Shown one piece after another: positions 15,901 through 25,616 of a DNA stretch of 64,000 bases; position 1 is the stretch's first letter; each line of letters starts with the position of its first letter. Source of the DNA: Austwickia sp. TVS 96-490-7B (lineage in GTDB: Bacteria > Actinomycetota > Actinomycetes > Actinomycetales > Dermatophilaceae); the NCBI RefSeq assembly GCF_019331795.1, contig NZ_JAHPZL010000001.1:178717-242716 (forward strand). The letters are read 5' to 3'. A model generated the notes under the pieces. It worked only from the letters and a program-made list of their open reading frames with translations, ran no database searches and was not told the origin of the DNA. The position numbers and the translations under genes were made by a program.

Positions 15901-17397
15901 TCAGCTCACCGGCGGTGATGTTCGAGTCTGGCGATGACCATGGTTATGGTCCAATCCCAGCTCTTCCACATCATCGAGTCCTGGTCGAGTCATGATCATG
16001 CCCGCGCCATCCGCCCGCGCGATCATGTCCGCGGGTGCCAGCGCCCGCGCCAAGTGGTACGTCGCGACCGTCACGATCGTGCCCAATGAGATCCCTGTCA
16101 ACGTGAAGGCACCCATCGACACTCCGGCGACCTGGGTCGGACCGATCGTCAACGTCACGTCACCGATGGCGATAATGATGCCCGCAGCGACCGGGACCAG
16201 ATTCAACGGCGTGGAGAAATCGACGTGGTTTTCCTTCCAGATCTTCGCGCCAAGCAACCCGATCATCCCGTACAACACCACGGTGATCCCCCCGAGCACC
16301 CCACCGGGAGTGGCCGACACGACGGCTCCGAACTTGGGGCTGAACCCAAAAGCAATCGCCGTCAGCGCCGCCACAAAGTAAGCGGCAGTCGAATAAATCC
16401 GGGTCGCCGCCATCACGCCGATGTTCTCGGCGTACGTGGTGGTGGGCGCACCACCAACCGCGGTGGCAGCAACCGAGGTCAACCCGTCAGTCATGATCGC
16501 TTTACCCATCAAGTCATCCAGGTCAGCGCCTGTCATCTCCGCCACAGCTTTGACGTGTCCGACATTCTCCGCAACCAGCGCAATCACTGCGGGCAGGACG
16601 ATCAACGCGTAAGTCAGCGAGAAATGCGGCAGGTGCCATCCGACCACACCAGTTGCCGCATCAGTCGCCGGGGGGAAACCAAACCACGGCGCAGTTTCCA
16701 CCGCAGACCAGTTCACCCGCAGATGCGTATCGATCGTCTGCGTGGCCGCGTTGAATGCCGTGATCGGACCGGTGACCTTATCCAAGATCGCCGACAACAC
16801 ATAACCGAAGACCAAGGCGAGCGCGATGGAGACTCGTCCGAAGAACCCTCGCAGTCCCACGCTCATGGCAATGACGGCGATCATCACGGTGAAGGCGACC
16901 CCTTGGTCTTGGGGCCAGTAGATTTTGGCGACCACTGGAGCCAGATTGAATCCGATGAGCATGACGACGGCGCCAGTGACGACCGGTGGGAGCACTGCGG
17001 TGAGCGCTGCGGCGCCCACGAGGTGGATGAACAGGCCGATGAGGGCGAGGACCAGGCCGGAGATGAGGACGGCGCCCGAGATGTCTTGTGGGGTGCCGCC
17101 TAAGCGGTGGATAGCGACCGCTCCGCCGACGAAGCTGGCTGAGCTGCCCAGGTAGCTGGGTACGCGGCCGCGGAGGGCGACGAGGAAACAGAGGGTGGCG
17201 AATCCGCTCATCATGATGGCGAGTTGGGGGTTGAGGCCCATCACTACCGGGAAGACGAAGGTCGCGCCAAACATGGCGACGACATGCTGCATGCCTAATC
17301 CGATGGTCCGTCCCCAGGAGAGTCGTTCTCCGGGTGCGACGACGTCGTCTGGGCCGAGTGTTTTCCCGTTTCCGTGCAGGGTCCATCCCAATGCCAT
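15901..17397 (-). CDS. uracil/xanthine permease, NCS2 family
   Basis: This 498-aa membrane protein has about 12-14 hydrophobic segments. Signatures: GMQHVVAMFGATFVFPVV near the start, SYLGSSASFVGG, LIVLPAVIALVAENVGH (the conserved ENxGH in helix 8) and GGAPTTTYAENIGV (helix 10). NCS2 carriers import nucleobases with H+. The LVAENVGHV and TTTYAENIG forms favour uracil over purine, by family knowledge. ATG 17397 follows GGAGG with an 8-base spacer. No pyrimidine genes lie nearby. Confidence 0.85.
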   Translation of the reverse strand: MALGWTLHGNGKTLGPDDVVAPGERLSWGRTIGLGMQHVVAMFGATFVFPVVMGLNPQLAIMMSGFATLCFLVALRGRVPSYLGSSASFVGGAVAIHRLGGTPQDISGAVLISGLVLALIGLFIHLVGAAALTAVLPPVVTGAVVMLIGFNLAPVVAKIYWPQDQGVAFTVMIAVIAMSVGLRGFFGRVSIALALVFGYVLSAILDKVTGPITAFNAATQTIDTHLRVNWSAVETAPWFGFPPATDAATGVVGWHLPHFSLTYALIVLPAVIALVAENVGHVKAVAEMTGADLDDLMGKAIMTDGLTSVAATAVGGAPTTTYAENIGVMAATRIYSTAAYFVAALTAIAFGFSPKFGAVVSATPGGVLGGITVVLYGMIGLLGAKIWKENHVDFSTPLNLVPVAAGIIIAIGDVTLTIGPTQVAGVSMGAFTLTGISLGTIVTVATYHLARALAPADMIARADGAGMIMTRPGLDDVEELGLDHNHGHRQTRTSPPVS

Positions 17398-17500
17398 CGA
17401 TCTACCTCCGGGCCGTTCCTACGGCCGGGGATGCTCCGACCGGAGCAAGCCTAGAGGTTTTTGAGGGTGTCCCTGGACTGCGTCTTCTGGCGGGCAGCGT

Positions 17501-17551
17501 CCATTCCGGTGACGGGTGATCCCCCCGAGAGAACACCCGGCACCGGAATGG
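17501..17551 (-). terminator. long hairpin downstream of the 17588-18019 gene
   Basis: CCATTCCGGTG (17501-17511) pairs with CACCGGAATGG (17541-17551), and GGGTG (17514-17518) with CACCC (17534-17538), separated by a 2/2 internal loop. It lies 37 bases past the stop of the upstream gene and about 100 bases before the permease start, so it could be a terminator or a permease leader element. Confidence 0.5.
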
Positions 17552-17587
17552 CAGTCGTGGACCGGCGATGTGGACCGGTGGGTGGGG

Positions 17588-18019
17588 TTAGGCGACGAGG
17601 GATCCGGTGGATCCTCCTCGGGCTTGGTCATCTTGCCTGGCCAGATCACGGCCGGTCAGGTAGGCCAAGGCGAGGTCGAGGAGATCCCCGGAGAACGGGT
17701 TGCCGGCAGGGCAGTCCGCGTCGTACGCCGAGTAAATGTCTTCCATGTAACTGATGGACACGTCTCGACCGTCGTACAGGGGGCCGGTGAGTCGGTCTAA
17801 GGCGAGTTGGAGGGTGAAGAAACTGACCCGGACCCCTAGGCCTTCGACGTGCTCTGGGAGGTGTTCTCCGGTGACGACGGCGATGAGGTCCCGGTCGGAT
17901 TCGGTGAGGGCGGCCAGGTCCCGTGGACCGGCGTAGAGCCAGCGCAGATCACCGGTCACTGGGGATCCGATCGCGGCGGAGGCCGACCTCAGGAGGGGGG
18001 ACAGTCCGAACGTCGTCAT
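17588..18019 (-). CDS. hypothetical protein
   Basis: The product is 143 aa and of unknown family. ATG 18019 follows AAGGAG with a 6-base spacer. The protein is soluble and acidic, with LTESDRDLIAVVTGEHLPEH and FFTLQLALDRLTGPLYDGR as its most structured parts, and a low-complexity C-terminus. It has no signal peptide. It sits between the AI-2E family gene and the permease on the same strand. Confidence 0.6.
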   Translation of the reverse strand: MTTFGLSPLLRSASAAIGSPVTGDLRWLYAGPRDLAALTESDRDLIAVVTGEHLPEHVEGLGVRVSFFTLQLALDRLTGPLYDGRDVSISYMEDIYSAYDADCPAGNPFSGDLLDLALAYLTGRDLARQDDQARGGSTGSLVA

Positions 18020-18159
18020 GACGATCTCCTTCCGCAGGGTGGCTCAGCGCCGGTACATCCCTCACATCGGCAGCGGGTCCTCGGGCTTGAAGGTTTGCCG
18101 TCGAGTTGGCCTGTCTTGGACAGCGGGAGCGGACGGTGTCATCGGTGGTGGGGGTCGAT

Positions 18160-19473
18160 TCAGGTGCTGGCCGTGGCGCAGGGTTCGCGTTGGTCGTCGG
18201 GGTGGTCCACCGATGTGGCGGTGGTCGGCGTGGGTTCGGTGGTGGGGGTGCGAGGGGTTCGGTGGCACGTGCAGATCGTCGAGGTGGGGTCTTCAGGCGA
18301 GGGGGTGGCGGCTCGTACTGCGACAAAGACGTTGTTGACGACGGCGACGAGGGGGACGGCAACGAAAGCGCCGAAAGCGCCGCCGACGATGGTGCCGCCG
18401 GTGACGGTCGCGAGGATGACCAGGGGGTGGATTTGGACGGCTTTGCCGAGGATGTAGGGGTTGATGAGGTTGCCCTCGACTTGGACGACGAGGAAGAGCG
18501 CCACGACCATCGCCACAGCGGTGAGTGGTCCTTGGAGGACGAGGGCGACGAGCATCAGTACCGCTCCGGCAATGACCATCCCGATCATCGGGATCAGCGA
18601 TCCGAGGAACAGCAGCACTGCGAGGGGGACCACGAGGTCTAGGCCGGCGATCATCATCACTGGGACCATGCTGAGGGCGTTGATGACGGCGAGCACGATG
18701 GTGCTGCGCATGTAGGCGACCAGGGTCCGCCAGGCGGCGGTGCCGCCAGTTTCGACACGAAGGCGCTCGCGGGCGGGGAACAACCGAACGACCCACCGCC
18801 AGATCTGGCCGTCATCCAGCAGCAGGAACAACAGGGTGAACAGGCACAGGATGGCCCCGGTGATGATGTTGAAGGCGCTGCTGGCGGTGGCCAATGCGCC
18901 GTCAGCGACATCTCCGCGGGCGACGGTGAGTCGGGAGGTGAACTGTCCTTGGAGTTGTTCGACCTGGTCGCTGGACATGTGCGCTGGACCGTTTTGCAGC
19001 CAGGTCGAGACTTGCATGGCGGCTTCTTGCAGTCTGGTGGTGAGCACCCCGGTGTTGCCGGTGACTTCGCTGACCACAAACCACAGTGCCCCGACGATGG
19101 AGCCAATACCGAGGAGGAACACCATGGTCGCCGCAAACCATCGTGGCACTCCGCGGCGTACGAGGACTCCGACGATGGGTTCCAGGATTGCGCTGAGCAT
19201 CACCGCGACGGTGAGGGTGACGGTCACCAGCCCGATCTGTTTGAGCAGCAGCACTAAGACGTAGAGAAATCCGACGATCAGTAGGGATCGGCCGGCGAGG
19301 AGCGCAGCGGCATGGTAGGCGTCACCATCGGCGGTGGTGCGGTCGTGGCGTTCCTGCAGGTCCATTTCGGCGCGCATGATGTCTCGGGCTCTGCGGAAGC
19401 GGGCAAACCCCGAGCTTTGGGTGCGTCCTGAGGTGTCCGAGGCGTTCACGCGCCTACCGTACGACGTGCTCAC
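18160..19473 (-). CDS. AI-2E/PerM family membrane protein
   Basis: The product is 437 aa. A charged N-terminal 55 residues precede hydrophobic pairs (LLIVGFLYVLVLLLKQIGLV and others), a periplasmic-type middle region (about 160-220) rich in Gln, and a C-terminal block with LFLGSLIPMIGMVIAG and the family signature VEGNLINPYILGKAVQIHP. PerM/UPF0118 proteins are exporters of small molecules or Na+/H+ antiporters; the AI-2 role is specific to some members. The start is uncertain: GTG 19473 has a weak ribosome site. The C-terminal 40 residues are Thr/Pro-rich. Confidence 0.85.
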   Translation of the reverse strand: MSTSYGRRVNASDTSGRTQSSGFARFRRARDIMRAEMDLQERHDRTTADGDAYHAAALLAGRSLLIVGFLYVLVLLLKQIGLVTVTLTVAVMLSAILEPIVGVLVRRGVPRWFAATMVFLLGIGSIVGALWFVVSEVTGNTGVLTTRLQEAAMQVSTWLQNGPAHMSSDQVEQLQGQFTSRLTVARGDVADGALATASSAFNIITGAILCLFTLLFLLLDDGQIWRWVVRLFPARERLRVETGGTAAWRTLVAYMRSTIVLAVINALSMVPVMMIAGLDLVVPLAVLLFLGSLIPMIGMVIAGAVLMLVALVLQGPLTAVAMVVALFLVVQVEGNLINPYILGKAVQIHPLVILATVTGGTIVGGAFGAFVAVPLVAVVNNVFVAVRAATPSPEDPTSTICTCHRTPRTPTTEPTPTTATSVDHPDDQREPCATAST

Positions 19474-19541
19474 GTGCGTGACCTGACCGACCGGTGGGGG
19501 GCGTCAGAGAGCCCACGACCTGGCCCGGGAGGCGGTGCAGC

Positions 19542-20105
19542 TCACTGGCCGGTCTTCTTGCAGTGTGCAGTCAACGCGGAGGTGGCTTTGTTGAGTGCGC
19601 TGCCGTCGATGTCTCCGTCGCTGGAGTAGGCGTCAGACACCTTTTTCAGCTGGCCGGCGACTGCGGTGGTCAATTTCACCAGTTCGGTGTCGTCGCTGCG
19701 TTTGGCCATCGCGGCGATCTCACCGGCAGCTTTGGTGAAGGCGTTCGCTGCGGTGCGCATCTGGGCTGGGTTGTTATTGGCTTTGTTTCCTGCCGAAATC
19801 GCGTCGTTCATGACCGGGATGATCTCTCGGCAGGAGATGTTGGTTTTGGCGGTGCTCTCCGCCACGATCGGCGGCAACGTGGTGGGGGTGATCCCCGGCG
19901 CGGTGGCGCCTGATCCTTCCGGCGGCGCAGAGGAGGGGTCGCTCTTAGCCGTCGAACTTCCGCTGGCAGAGCTGGGGCTTGCTGACGCTTCTCCTGGTGA
20001 TTCAGCGGAGCATGCGGAGCCGACCAGGCACAATACAGCCATCGACGCCACCGCAGCGACGGTACGACGGACGTCCCGGGCGGGCGTCAGGGTTCGCAAC
20101 GGCAT
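19542..20105 (-). CDS. lipoprotein of unknown function
   Basis: The product is 187 aa. I chose ATG 20105 because GAGGAG lies 8 bases upstream; longer forms add a poor N-terminus. A signal peptide ends in LVGSAC (lipobox), followed by a 50-residue Ser/Pro/Thr/Gly linker. A helical domain with two Cys (ISCREIIPVMNDAIS and LTAHCKK) follows, probably disulfide-bonded. It should be anchored outside the membrane. It is divergent from the telA operon. Confidence 0.7.
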   Translation of the reverse strand: MPLRTLTPARDVRRTVAAVASMAVLCLVGSACSAESPGEASASPSSASGSSTAKSDPSSAPPEGSGATAPGITPTTLPPIVAESTAKTNISCREIIPVMNDAISAGNKANNNPAQMRTAANAFTKAAGEIAAMAKRSDDTELVKLTTAVAGQLKKVSDAYSSDGDIDGSALNKATSALTAHCKKTGQ

Positions 20106-20438
20106 CCGAATAGCTCCTCGTAGGGGATGGAACAGCAGATTCCAGAATGACACGGTACGCCGACGCCTTCCCAGCCGAGCACGTCACCCGGTCAGCTCTC
20201 ACGCTCTGGCGACGTTCATGTTCGGAGGCATCGGTCATCTCAGGGAGGATGGGAACGCATTGTTCTAATGGCTGTCCTCCCTTCGAGGACACCGTCCCTG
20301 GCGAAGGTCGGTGTCGGAGGCTGTGGACGGCGGTGGACCGGCGTCGCGCAAACGGCTTGAATGTTGTGGTCGTCACCGACACGCCATCCCACCATTTCGC
20401 GTATCGGTCTGACGCGGACCGACGAGGACGGAGAAGTC
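20106..20438. other. divergent intergenic region, lipoprotein/telA operon
   Basis: These 333 bases separate two divergent units and must hold both promoters. I see the ribosome sites at each end but no promoter match or long palindrome strong enough to report. Confidence 0.5.
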
Positions 20439-21674
20439 ATGACACAGCCGCTGCAGCCGCCACCAGGTATGGGCGCCACCGCCGGGGAACCAGTCCTCAC
20501 CTTGGAAGCCCCGCCTCCGTCGCAACCGGTCGCGTCGACCGCCGCTCCGAAAATGGCACCAGCGGTGGACCCGGCGACCGTGCCTGCGTTGGATGACAAA
20601 GTCGACCAGTTCCTGAGCGGACTCAATGCGGCTGCCTTGAAATCCCCGGAGTTTGAAGCGCGCGCAGCCGACATCCGCACCATGGGTGACGCTGACATCC
20701 GGCATGCTGCGGAGAGTTCGAACCGGTTGTTGAAGACCCCGATCAAGGCGCTCCAAGAAGGCGGTGTCAGCAAGGAGTCCAAGGTCAGCCAGACCTTGGT
20801 TGACCTGCGTAAAACCATTGAAGGACTCGATCCGGGGCAGGCGAAGGGCACCAAAAAGTTCCTGGGGATGATCCCGTTTGGTGACCGATTGACTGATTAC
20901 TTCCGCAAATACGAGTCGGCGGAGAAGCATCTCGATGGGATTCTGCATTCACTCCGCAGCGGCCAGGACGAGCTCGCCAAGGACAATGCCGCTCTGAACC
21001 TGGAGAAGCAGCAGCTGTGGGCGACGATGGGCCGGTTGAACCAGTACGTCTACATCGCGGAGCGGCTGGACGCCAAACTGGCCGCGCAGGCCGCCGAACT
21101 TGACACCACCGACCCGGACAAGGCGAAGGCGTTGCGTGAAGACGTGCTGTTTTACGTGCGTCAGAAACACCAGGATCTGCTCACCCAGCTGGCGGTATCA
21201 ATCCAGAATTACTTGGCGATCGACATCGTCATCAAAAACAACCTGGAGCTCATCAAGGGTGTGGATCGGGCGTCGACCACCACGGTGTCGGCCCTGCGGA
21301 CCGCCGTAATCGTCGCTCAAGCGTTGAACAACCAAAAATTGGTGCTTGAACAGATCACCGCTTTGAACCTCACCACCAGCAACCTCATCGAGTCGACCTC
21401 AGCGATGTTGCGAGACAACTCGGTACGCATCCAAGAGCAAGCGGCGGCTGCCACCATCGGTTTGCCGCAGCTTCAAGCGGCCTTCGCGAACATCTACCAG
21501 ACCATGGATGCCATCGACACCTTCCGGGTGCAAGCCCTCGATTCGATGGCCGGGACCATCGGCGTCCTCGAACATGAGGTCGCGAAGTCACAGCACTACC
21601 TGGCCAGAGCTCAGCAACACGACATGCGGGTCAACAGCGGATCCCTCGACATCACCGGCCCCACCTCCCGCTGA
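20439..21674 (+). CDS. telA: TelA/KlaA-type toxic anion resistance protein
   Basis: The product is 411 aa. ATG 20439 follows GGAG with a 6-base spacer. A Pro/Ala-rich N-terminus (about 45 residues) precedes the TelA domain: VSQTLVDLRKTIEGLDPG, KKFLGMIPFGDRLTDYFRKY, then long amphipathic helices with LAIDIVIKNNLELIKGVDRA and IGLPQLQAAFANIYQTMDAI. TelA proteins were named for tellurite resistance but are found in wider envelope-stress systems. It opens a nine-gene operon with kinase, phosphatase and vWA genes, so its role is probably within that system. Confidence 0.85.
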   Translation: MTQPLQPPPGMGATAGEPVLTLEAPPPSQPVASTAAPKMAPAVDPATVPALDDKVDQFLSGLNAAALKSPEFEARAADIRTMGDADIRHAAESSNRLLKTPIKALQEGGVSKESKVSQTLVDLRKTIEGLDPGQAKGTKKFLGMIPFGDRLTDYFRKYESAEKHLDGILHSLRSGQDELAKDNAALNLEKQQLWATMGRLNQYVYIAERLDAKLAAQAAELDTTDPDKAKALREDVLFYVRQKHQDLLTQLAVSIQNYLAIDIVIKNNLELIKGVDRASTTTVSALRTAVIVAQALNNQKLVLEQITALNLTTSNLIESTSAMLRDNSVRIQEQAAAATIGLPQLQAAFANIYQTMDAIDTFRVQALDSMAGTIGVLEHEVAKSQHYLARAQQHDMRVNSGSLDITGPTSR

Positions 21675-21766
21675 CCGACCCGGAACCACCCCGGAGACAC
21701 CCGAGGGTCGCACCACAGCCATAGGAACGGATCATCGTGCTCAGGACGACGGACAAGGACACGCTC

Positions 21767-22492
21767 ATGGCGCTGGGAGATTTCCTGGCGAAGTTCGGCA
21801 CCTCCACCGCTTCGCCAGAGGACGAAACCCCCGAGCAGGAGACTTCCCGTGCCGGGGGGACACCGACCCGGGAGGATCTGGGTGCGGCCCTCGACCGGGT
21901 GGAGTCGATGGTCACCGGGGGCGCGGTCCCTGGATGCGTCAGCGCCCGCGTCGAACGAGTCACCCACGTCGTGCGGGACACCATTCCCCGCCTCGACACC
22001 ATCCGCGGCAGCACCAGCGCCTACTCAGTGATGGCCACCGCCACCGACTATCTCCCCGAAGCTGTCGGCGGATACCTCCGATTGCCACGCCGTTTCGCCG
22101 ACACCCGCCCCGTGGATCAAGGACGCACCTCACTCATGGTGTTGGTCGACCAGCTCGACCTGCTCGGAGCCACCATGGACCAAGTCTTTGACGCGGTCTG
22201 CCGGGACGACGCCACCGCGCTCGTCGCACACGGACGGTTCCTCACCGAAAAATTCGGTCAAGGAGCGAATGGAGGCGACTTGGAAGTCGACCACAGCCTC
22301 CCCACCCCGCCACTGCCAGACCCGGCCAGCACCGCGACCGCAGCGCAGGATCCACCGCAACCTGCTGCCACCACCAGCGCTGATCAACCACCCTCTCCGC
22401 TGCATCGTGGACCGGCCAACGACCAGAGCTCCCCGCCCACAGCCACCACCCCAGACGAGCCTCGACGACTCGCCCCGCCCACCTGGACCTGA
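21767..22492 (+). CDS. hypothetical protein of the telA operon
   Basis: The product is 241 aa from ATG 21767 (AAGGA 7 bases upstream); GTG 21737 is an alternative. A helical part runs from about residue 35 to 160 (LDRVESMVTGGAVPGCVSAR, TDYLPEAVGGYLRLP). It is followed by a low-complexity Pro/Thr/Asp tail, suggesting a flexible partner protein. I do not recognise the family. It starts 92 bases after telA and ends 70 bases before the AAA+ gene. Confidence 0.65.
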   Translation: MALGDFLAKFGTSTASPEDETPEQETSRAGGTPTREDLGAALDRVESMVTGGAVPGCVSARVERVTHVVRDTIPRLDTIRGSTSAYSVMATATDYLPEAVGGYLRLPRRFADTRPVDQGRTSLMVLVDQLDLLGATMDQVFDAVCRDDATALVAHGRFLTEKFGQGANGGDLEVDHSLPTPPLPDPASTATAAQDPPQPAATTSADQPPSPLHRGPANDQSSPPTATTPDEPRRLAPPTWT

Positions 22493-22562
22493 TCGCAGCA
22501 CCATTGCCGTCCGATCGCCCTGGACATCCAGGCCACCGGACCCGCAGACCGAGGAGAGCAGA

Positions 22563-24305
22563 ATGACGGACCCGTCGGCCACGCCGACTTCCTCGCTGAT
22601 CGATGCCCTGGAGCACTTGACGGCACTCGGGAAGAGCATCGGCATTAGTGAGGACGACGTCCTCGCCGAAGGCTTGGCCCTGTCCGCAGCGGTCTTGGAA
22701 AGCGGCGGCCCCCACCGCGCGCCCACCACCTGGGCGGACCTCCTTGGACGGCGTACCAGCGATTTCTTCGACGCAGCGCCGCGGGGTCGGCGCTACCTCA
22801 ACGGACCGACGCTGCTGCTGTCCGCATTAGTCGACACGACCCACCCGGACGCTTCCCGATATGCGCACGCCCTCGTGGAAGTAGCCACCGCAGCGTGCAC
22901 CCTGGACGGCGCACCCCCCAGCGCACCAGGTCGAGCCGCGCAGGCTGGCCAAGCCCAACTGTCTGCAGCCGGGATCGGTGCTCCCCGATCAGGGAGCTCC
23001 GCGAGTATGGGCCTACCCGGACCAGCTGACCTCCGTGAAAGCAGCCCCCTGGACAGTGGCTGGGCCCGATTCCCCGCAGCACCACCGCTGGTCCTACCCG
23101 GCGCCACACCACCAGGGCCGATGCTCCCCGGATCACAAGAGGCCAGTGAGCATCCCGGTCAGTACACCGTCATGGACCGCGCTCGCCGAGACGCCCAAAC
23201 CATGTGGGACCAACTGGCCGCCGTACGGCAAGCCGCCCACGACCTGTGGCGTGACGGCATGGCACCACCCCCAGATGGCTCAAGCCCAGGGGGGCGCCTT
23301 GAGCATCCTTCCCACGCTGACCTGGCAGCTGAGCCGATTCCAGCAGCACCAGTGGAGGTCCCAGCGGTCGACGTACCTCAACGATCGGTTGAAGAGTTAC
23401 TCGCTGAACTCGACGATCTCGTCGGCCTGGACGCCGTCAAACGGGAAATCCACCGCCAAGTGGCGTTGCTGCGCATCGAAGCCCGGCGAGAAAAAGCCGG
23501 TTTGAAATCGGCATCGTTGACCCGGCACCTGGTGTTCGTGGGCAACCCTGGGACCGGTAAAACCACCGTGGCCCGACTGGTGGGGGGCATCTATCGGGCG
23601 TTGGGGCTGCTCAGCAAAGGTCAATTGGTCGAAGTGGATCGGGCCGAACTGGTCGCTGGCTATCTCGGACAGACCGCGCAGAAAACCACCCAGATTGTGG
23701 CCTCAGCGCTAGGTGGAGTGCTTTTCATCGACGAGGCCTACACCCTCAAAGGTGACCAGTACGCCCAAGAAGCCGTAGACACCCTGGTCAAAGAGATGGA
23801 AGACCACCGCGACGACCTCGTGGTCATCGTCGCGGGATATCCAGGGCCGATGGCCGGTTTCATCGCCCAGAATCCCGGGTTGGCCAGCAGATTCCGTACG
23901 ACGGTCGAGTTTGACGACTACTCGGATCAGGAATTGCAGGACATCCTCACCGGCATGGCGGCACGCACCGATTACGACCTCACCGACTCCGCCGTGACAC
24001 GGTTCCGCGAGATCCTCGCCGCCACCCCACGGGGTGAAGGATTCGGCAACGGCCGCTTTGCCCGAAACACCCTGGAAGCCGCGATCGGCAGGCAAGCCTG
24101 GCGACTCCGCGACGAGGACGACCCGACATTGACGCAATTACGCACATTGGACCGAGTCGACTTAGAAGACCGCGACGGCGTCGACTTGCACGCCGACAGC
24201 CATGACCATTCGGTCGGTGAGGCTGCCCCCGCCACAGGCAGCAAGGGTGGCCCGGTCGGTGCCCGAACTGGCACCGACGACGACATACCGGAGGGGACCC
24301 CGTGA
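22563..24305 (+). CDS. CbbX/SpoVK-type AAA+ ATPase
   Basis: The product is 580 aa. ATG 22563 follows GGAGAG. Residues 1-120 are helical, 120-280 low-complexity and Pro-rich, and the ATPase domain starts near 280 with ELDDLVGLDAVKREIHRQV. Walker A is GNPGTGKTT (about 327-335), Walker B is GVLFIDEAY (about 385-393), and the arginine finger lies in LASRFRTTVEF; sensor 2 follows GNGRFARN. CbbX-type ATPases remodel proteins as hexameric rings. It overlaps the next gene by 4 bases. Its target may be another operon member. Confidence 0.85.
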   Translation: MTDPSATPTSSLIDALEHLTALGKSIGISEDDVLAEGLALSAAVLESGGPHRAPTTWADLLGRRTSDFFDAAPRGRRYLNGPTLLLSALVDTTHPDASRYAHALVEVATAACTLDGAPPSAPGRAAQAGQAQLSAAGIGAPRSGSSASMGLPGPADLRESSPLDSGWARFPAAPPLVLPGATPPGPMLPGSQEASEHPGQYTVMDRARRDAQTMWDQLAAVRQAAHDLWRDGMAPPPDGSSPGGRLEHPSHADLAAEPIPAAPVEVPAVDVPQRSVEELLAELDDLVGLDAVKREIHRQVALLRIEARREKAGLKSASLTRHLVFVGNPGTGKTTVARLVGGIYRALGLLSKGQLVEVDRAELVAGYLGQTAQKTTQIVASALGGVLFIDEAYTLKGDQYAQEAVDTLVKEMEDHRDDLVVIVAGYPGPMAGFIAQNPGLASRFRTTVEFDDYSDQELQDILTGMAARTDYDLTDSAVTRFREILAATPRGEGFGNGRFARNTLEAAIGRQAWRLRDEDDPTLTQLRTLDRVDLEDRDGVDLHADSHDHSVGEAAPATGSKGGPVGARTGTDDDIPEGTP

Positions 24306-25567
24306 GCACACCGACACCTCAGCCGCCAGGGGCACCCGCTCCCGCCACCACATACCGTCCCCAACCTCCGGCACCGTCGCGGGGCGCACCCATCGGCTCG
24401 GCAGCTAGGGACCGGCGGGCCACTCCAACCATCGCCCCAGGACCGGGGGTGGGAGTGGGCTCTCGCGGGGAGGTGGGTCGCGCCCAGATTCGTCGCTTCA
24501 CCGGGGCTTCTTCGACACCAGCCCGACTTCGGTTGGCTCGAGGGATCGCCGCCGCAGCATGTCTGCTCCCGGGGGTGGTCGGGATGGTCCAGATCGCTAC
24601 CGCAGCGACAGCGCCACCGACCTCACCGACACGCACGTACGCCGACCTGCGCGCTGGGGTGGACACCTATTTGGCGAGTTCGACGGTGTCGGCAGCTGGA
24701 CCGGGCGGGGACACCAAGGACGCCAACGCTGCCTTGAGTCTGGTGACTTCCCGGATCGGCGCGGCGGCGCTGCTATACCCAGACCGGGCCAAGCAGTTAT
24801 ACACGGTGTCCGACCAGTTGGCGGAGCGTCAGTCACAGGTCGACAGCGCCCGGACAAAGATCACCACCAATTCGTCGTCCCCCGTGTTGAGCCAGCCGTC
24901 CGATAACTTCAAAGAGTCCATGAACCTGCTCAACACTCCACCGACTGGGACGTCGGTCAGCGCAGGTGGGTCGTTGGCTGCCATCGGCGGCATCGGCCTT
25001 TTCGGAGGTTTGGGGGTGTCGGTATGGCTGGCCAGGAAGACCCGTCGCATGGTGAACCCTGGTTTGGTGGGCGCGATAGTCCTCACCGGTGTGGTCACCA
25101 TCATGGGGGTGCAGGTGCTGAGTTCCGCCAGTATCTCTGGGGCCAGTGACGACCTGGCATCGCTGCGCGCCGATGCGGCAGCGTCAGTGGAATGGGAGGC
25201 TCGGACCCTCCTACAGGGGATCGATTCCACCCAGGCATTGCAGGCTCGTGACGAAATCTTGCGTTCCAGCGAGTCCCGGATGAGCAATATTTCCGCAGCA
25301 AAACCACTGTGGCGCGAATTCACCGGGAAAGCCATCAAAGCGGACCAGATGACACGCTCCTCCATCCCGACCCGACAGACAGCGGTCACGCAACGCCTGG
25401 CTGACCTGCGTGAGCTGAGCAAGGGACTAGCCACCTTGGATCGCGCGGACAACAACGGCATGAACCGGCCCAACGCCAATGTCGGATACGGCCTGTTCGC
25501 CTTGTCACTGATCGCCGGTGCCAGCGCCTGGGCTGGTGTCGGACGGCGCCTGGCGGAATACCGGTGA
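24302..25567 (+). CDS. membrane protein of the telA operon
   Basis: The product is 421 aa and starts with GTG inside the ATPase stop (GTGA overlap). The first 80 residues are Pro/Gly-rich and cytosolic. Hydrophobic segments occur near residues 82-103, 222-245, 255-275 and at the C-terminus (LFALSLIAGASAWAGVG). Between them are two soluble helical regions (about 110-210 and 280-390). No known domain is recognised. It is probably the membrane anchor or sensor of the system. Confidence 0.7.
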   Translation: MSTPTPQPPGAPAPATTYRPQPPAPSRGAPIGSAARDRRATPTIAPGPGVGVGSRGEVGRAQIRRFTGASSTPARLRLARGIAAAACLLPGVVGMVQIATAATAPPTSPTRTYADLRAGVDTYLASSTVSAAGPGGDTKDANAALSLVTSRIGAAALLYPDRAKQLYTVSDQLAERQSQVDSARTKITTNSSSPVLSQPSDNFKESMNLLNTPPTGTSVSAGGSLAAIGGIGLFGGLGVSVWLARKTRRMVNPGLVGAIVLTGVVTIMGVQVLSSASISGASDDLASLRADAAASVEWEARTLLQGIDSTQALQARDEILRSSESRMSNISAAKPLWREFTGKAIKADQMTRSSIPTRQTAVTQRLADLRELSKGLATLDRADNNGMNRPNANVGYGLFALSLIAGASAWAGVGRRLAEYR

Positions 25568-25616
25568 TCCCGTGGCACTCCCTCCCCCTCTTCGCTCGAA
25601 CAGGAGCCGATCACCG

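Noticed and set aside
16225-17103. Forward open frame of 292 codons
   Set aside because: Shadow of the NCS2 permease, His/Arg/Asp-rich, no ribosome site.
22188-22562. N-terminal extension of the AAA+ ATPase
   Set aside because: The upstream open frame overlaps the preceding gene and is Pro/Arg-rich; ATG 22563 has a good ribosome site.
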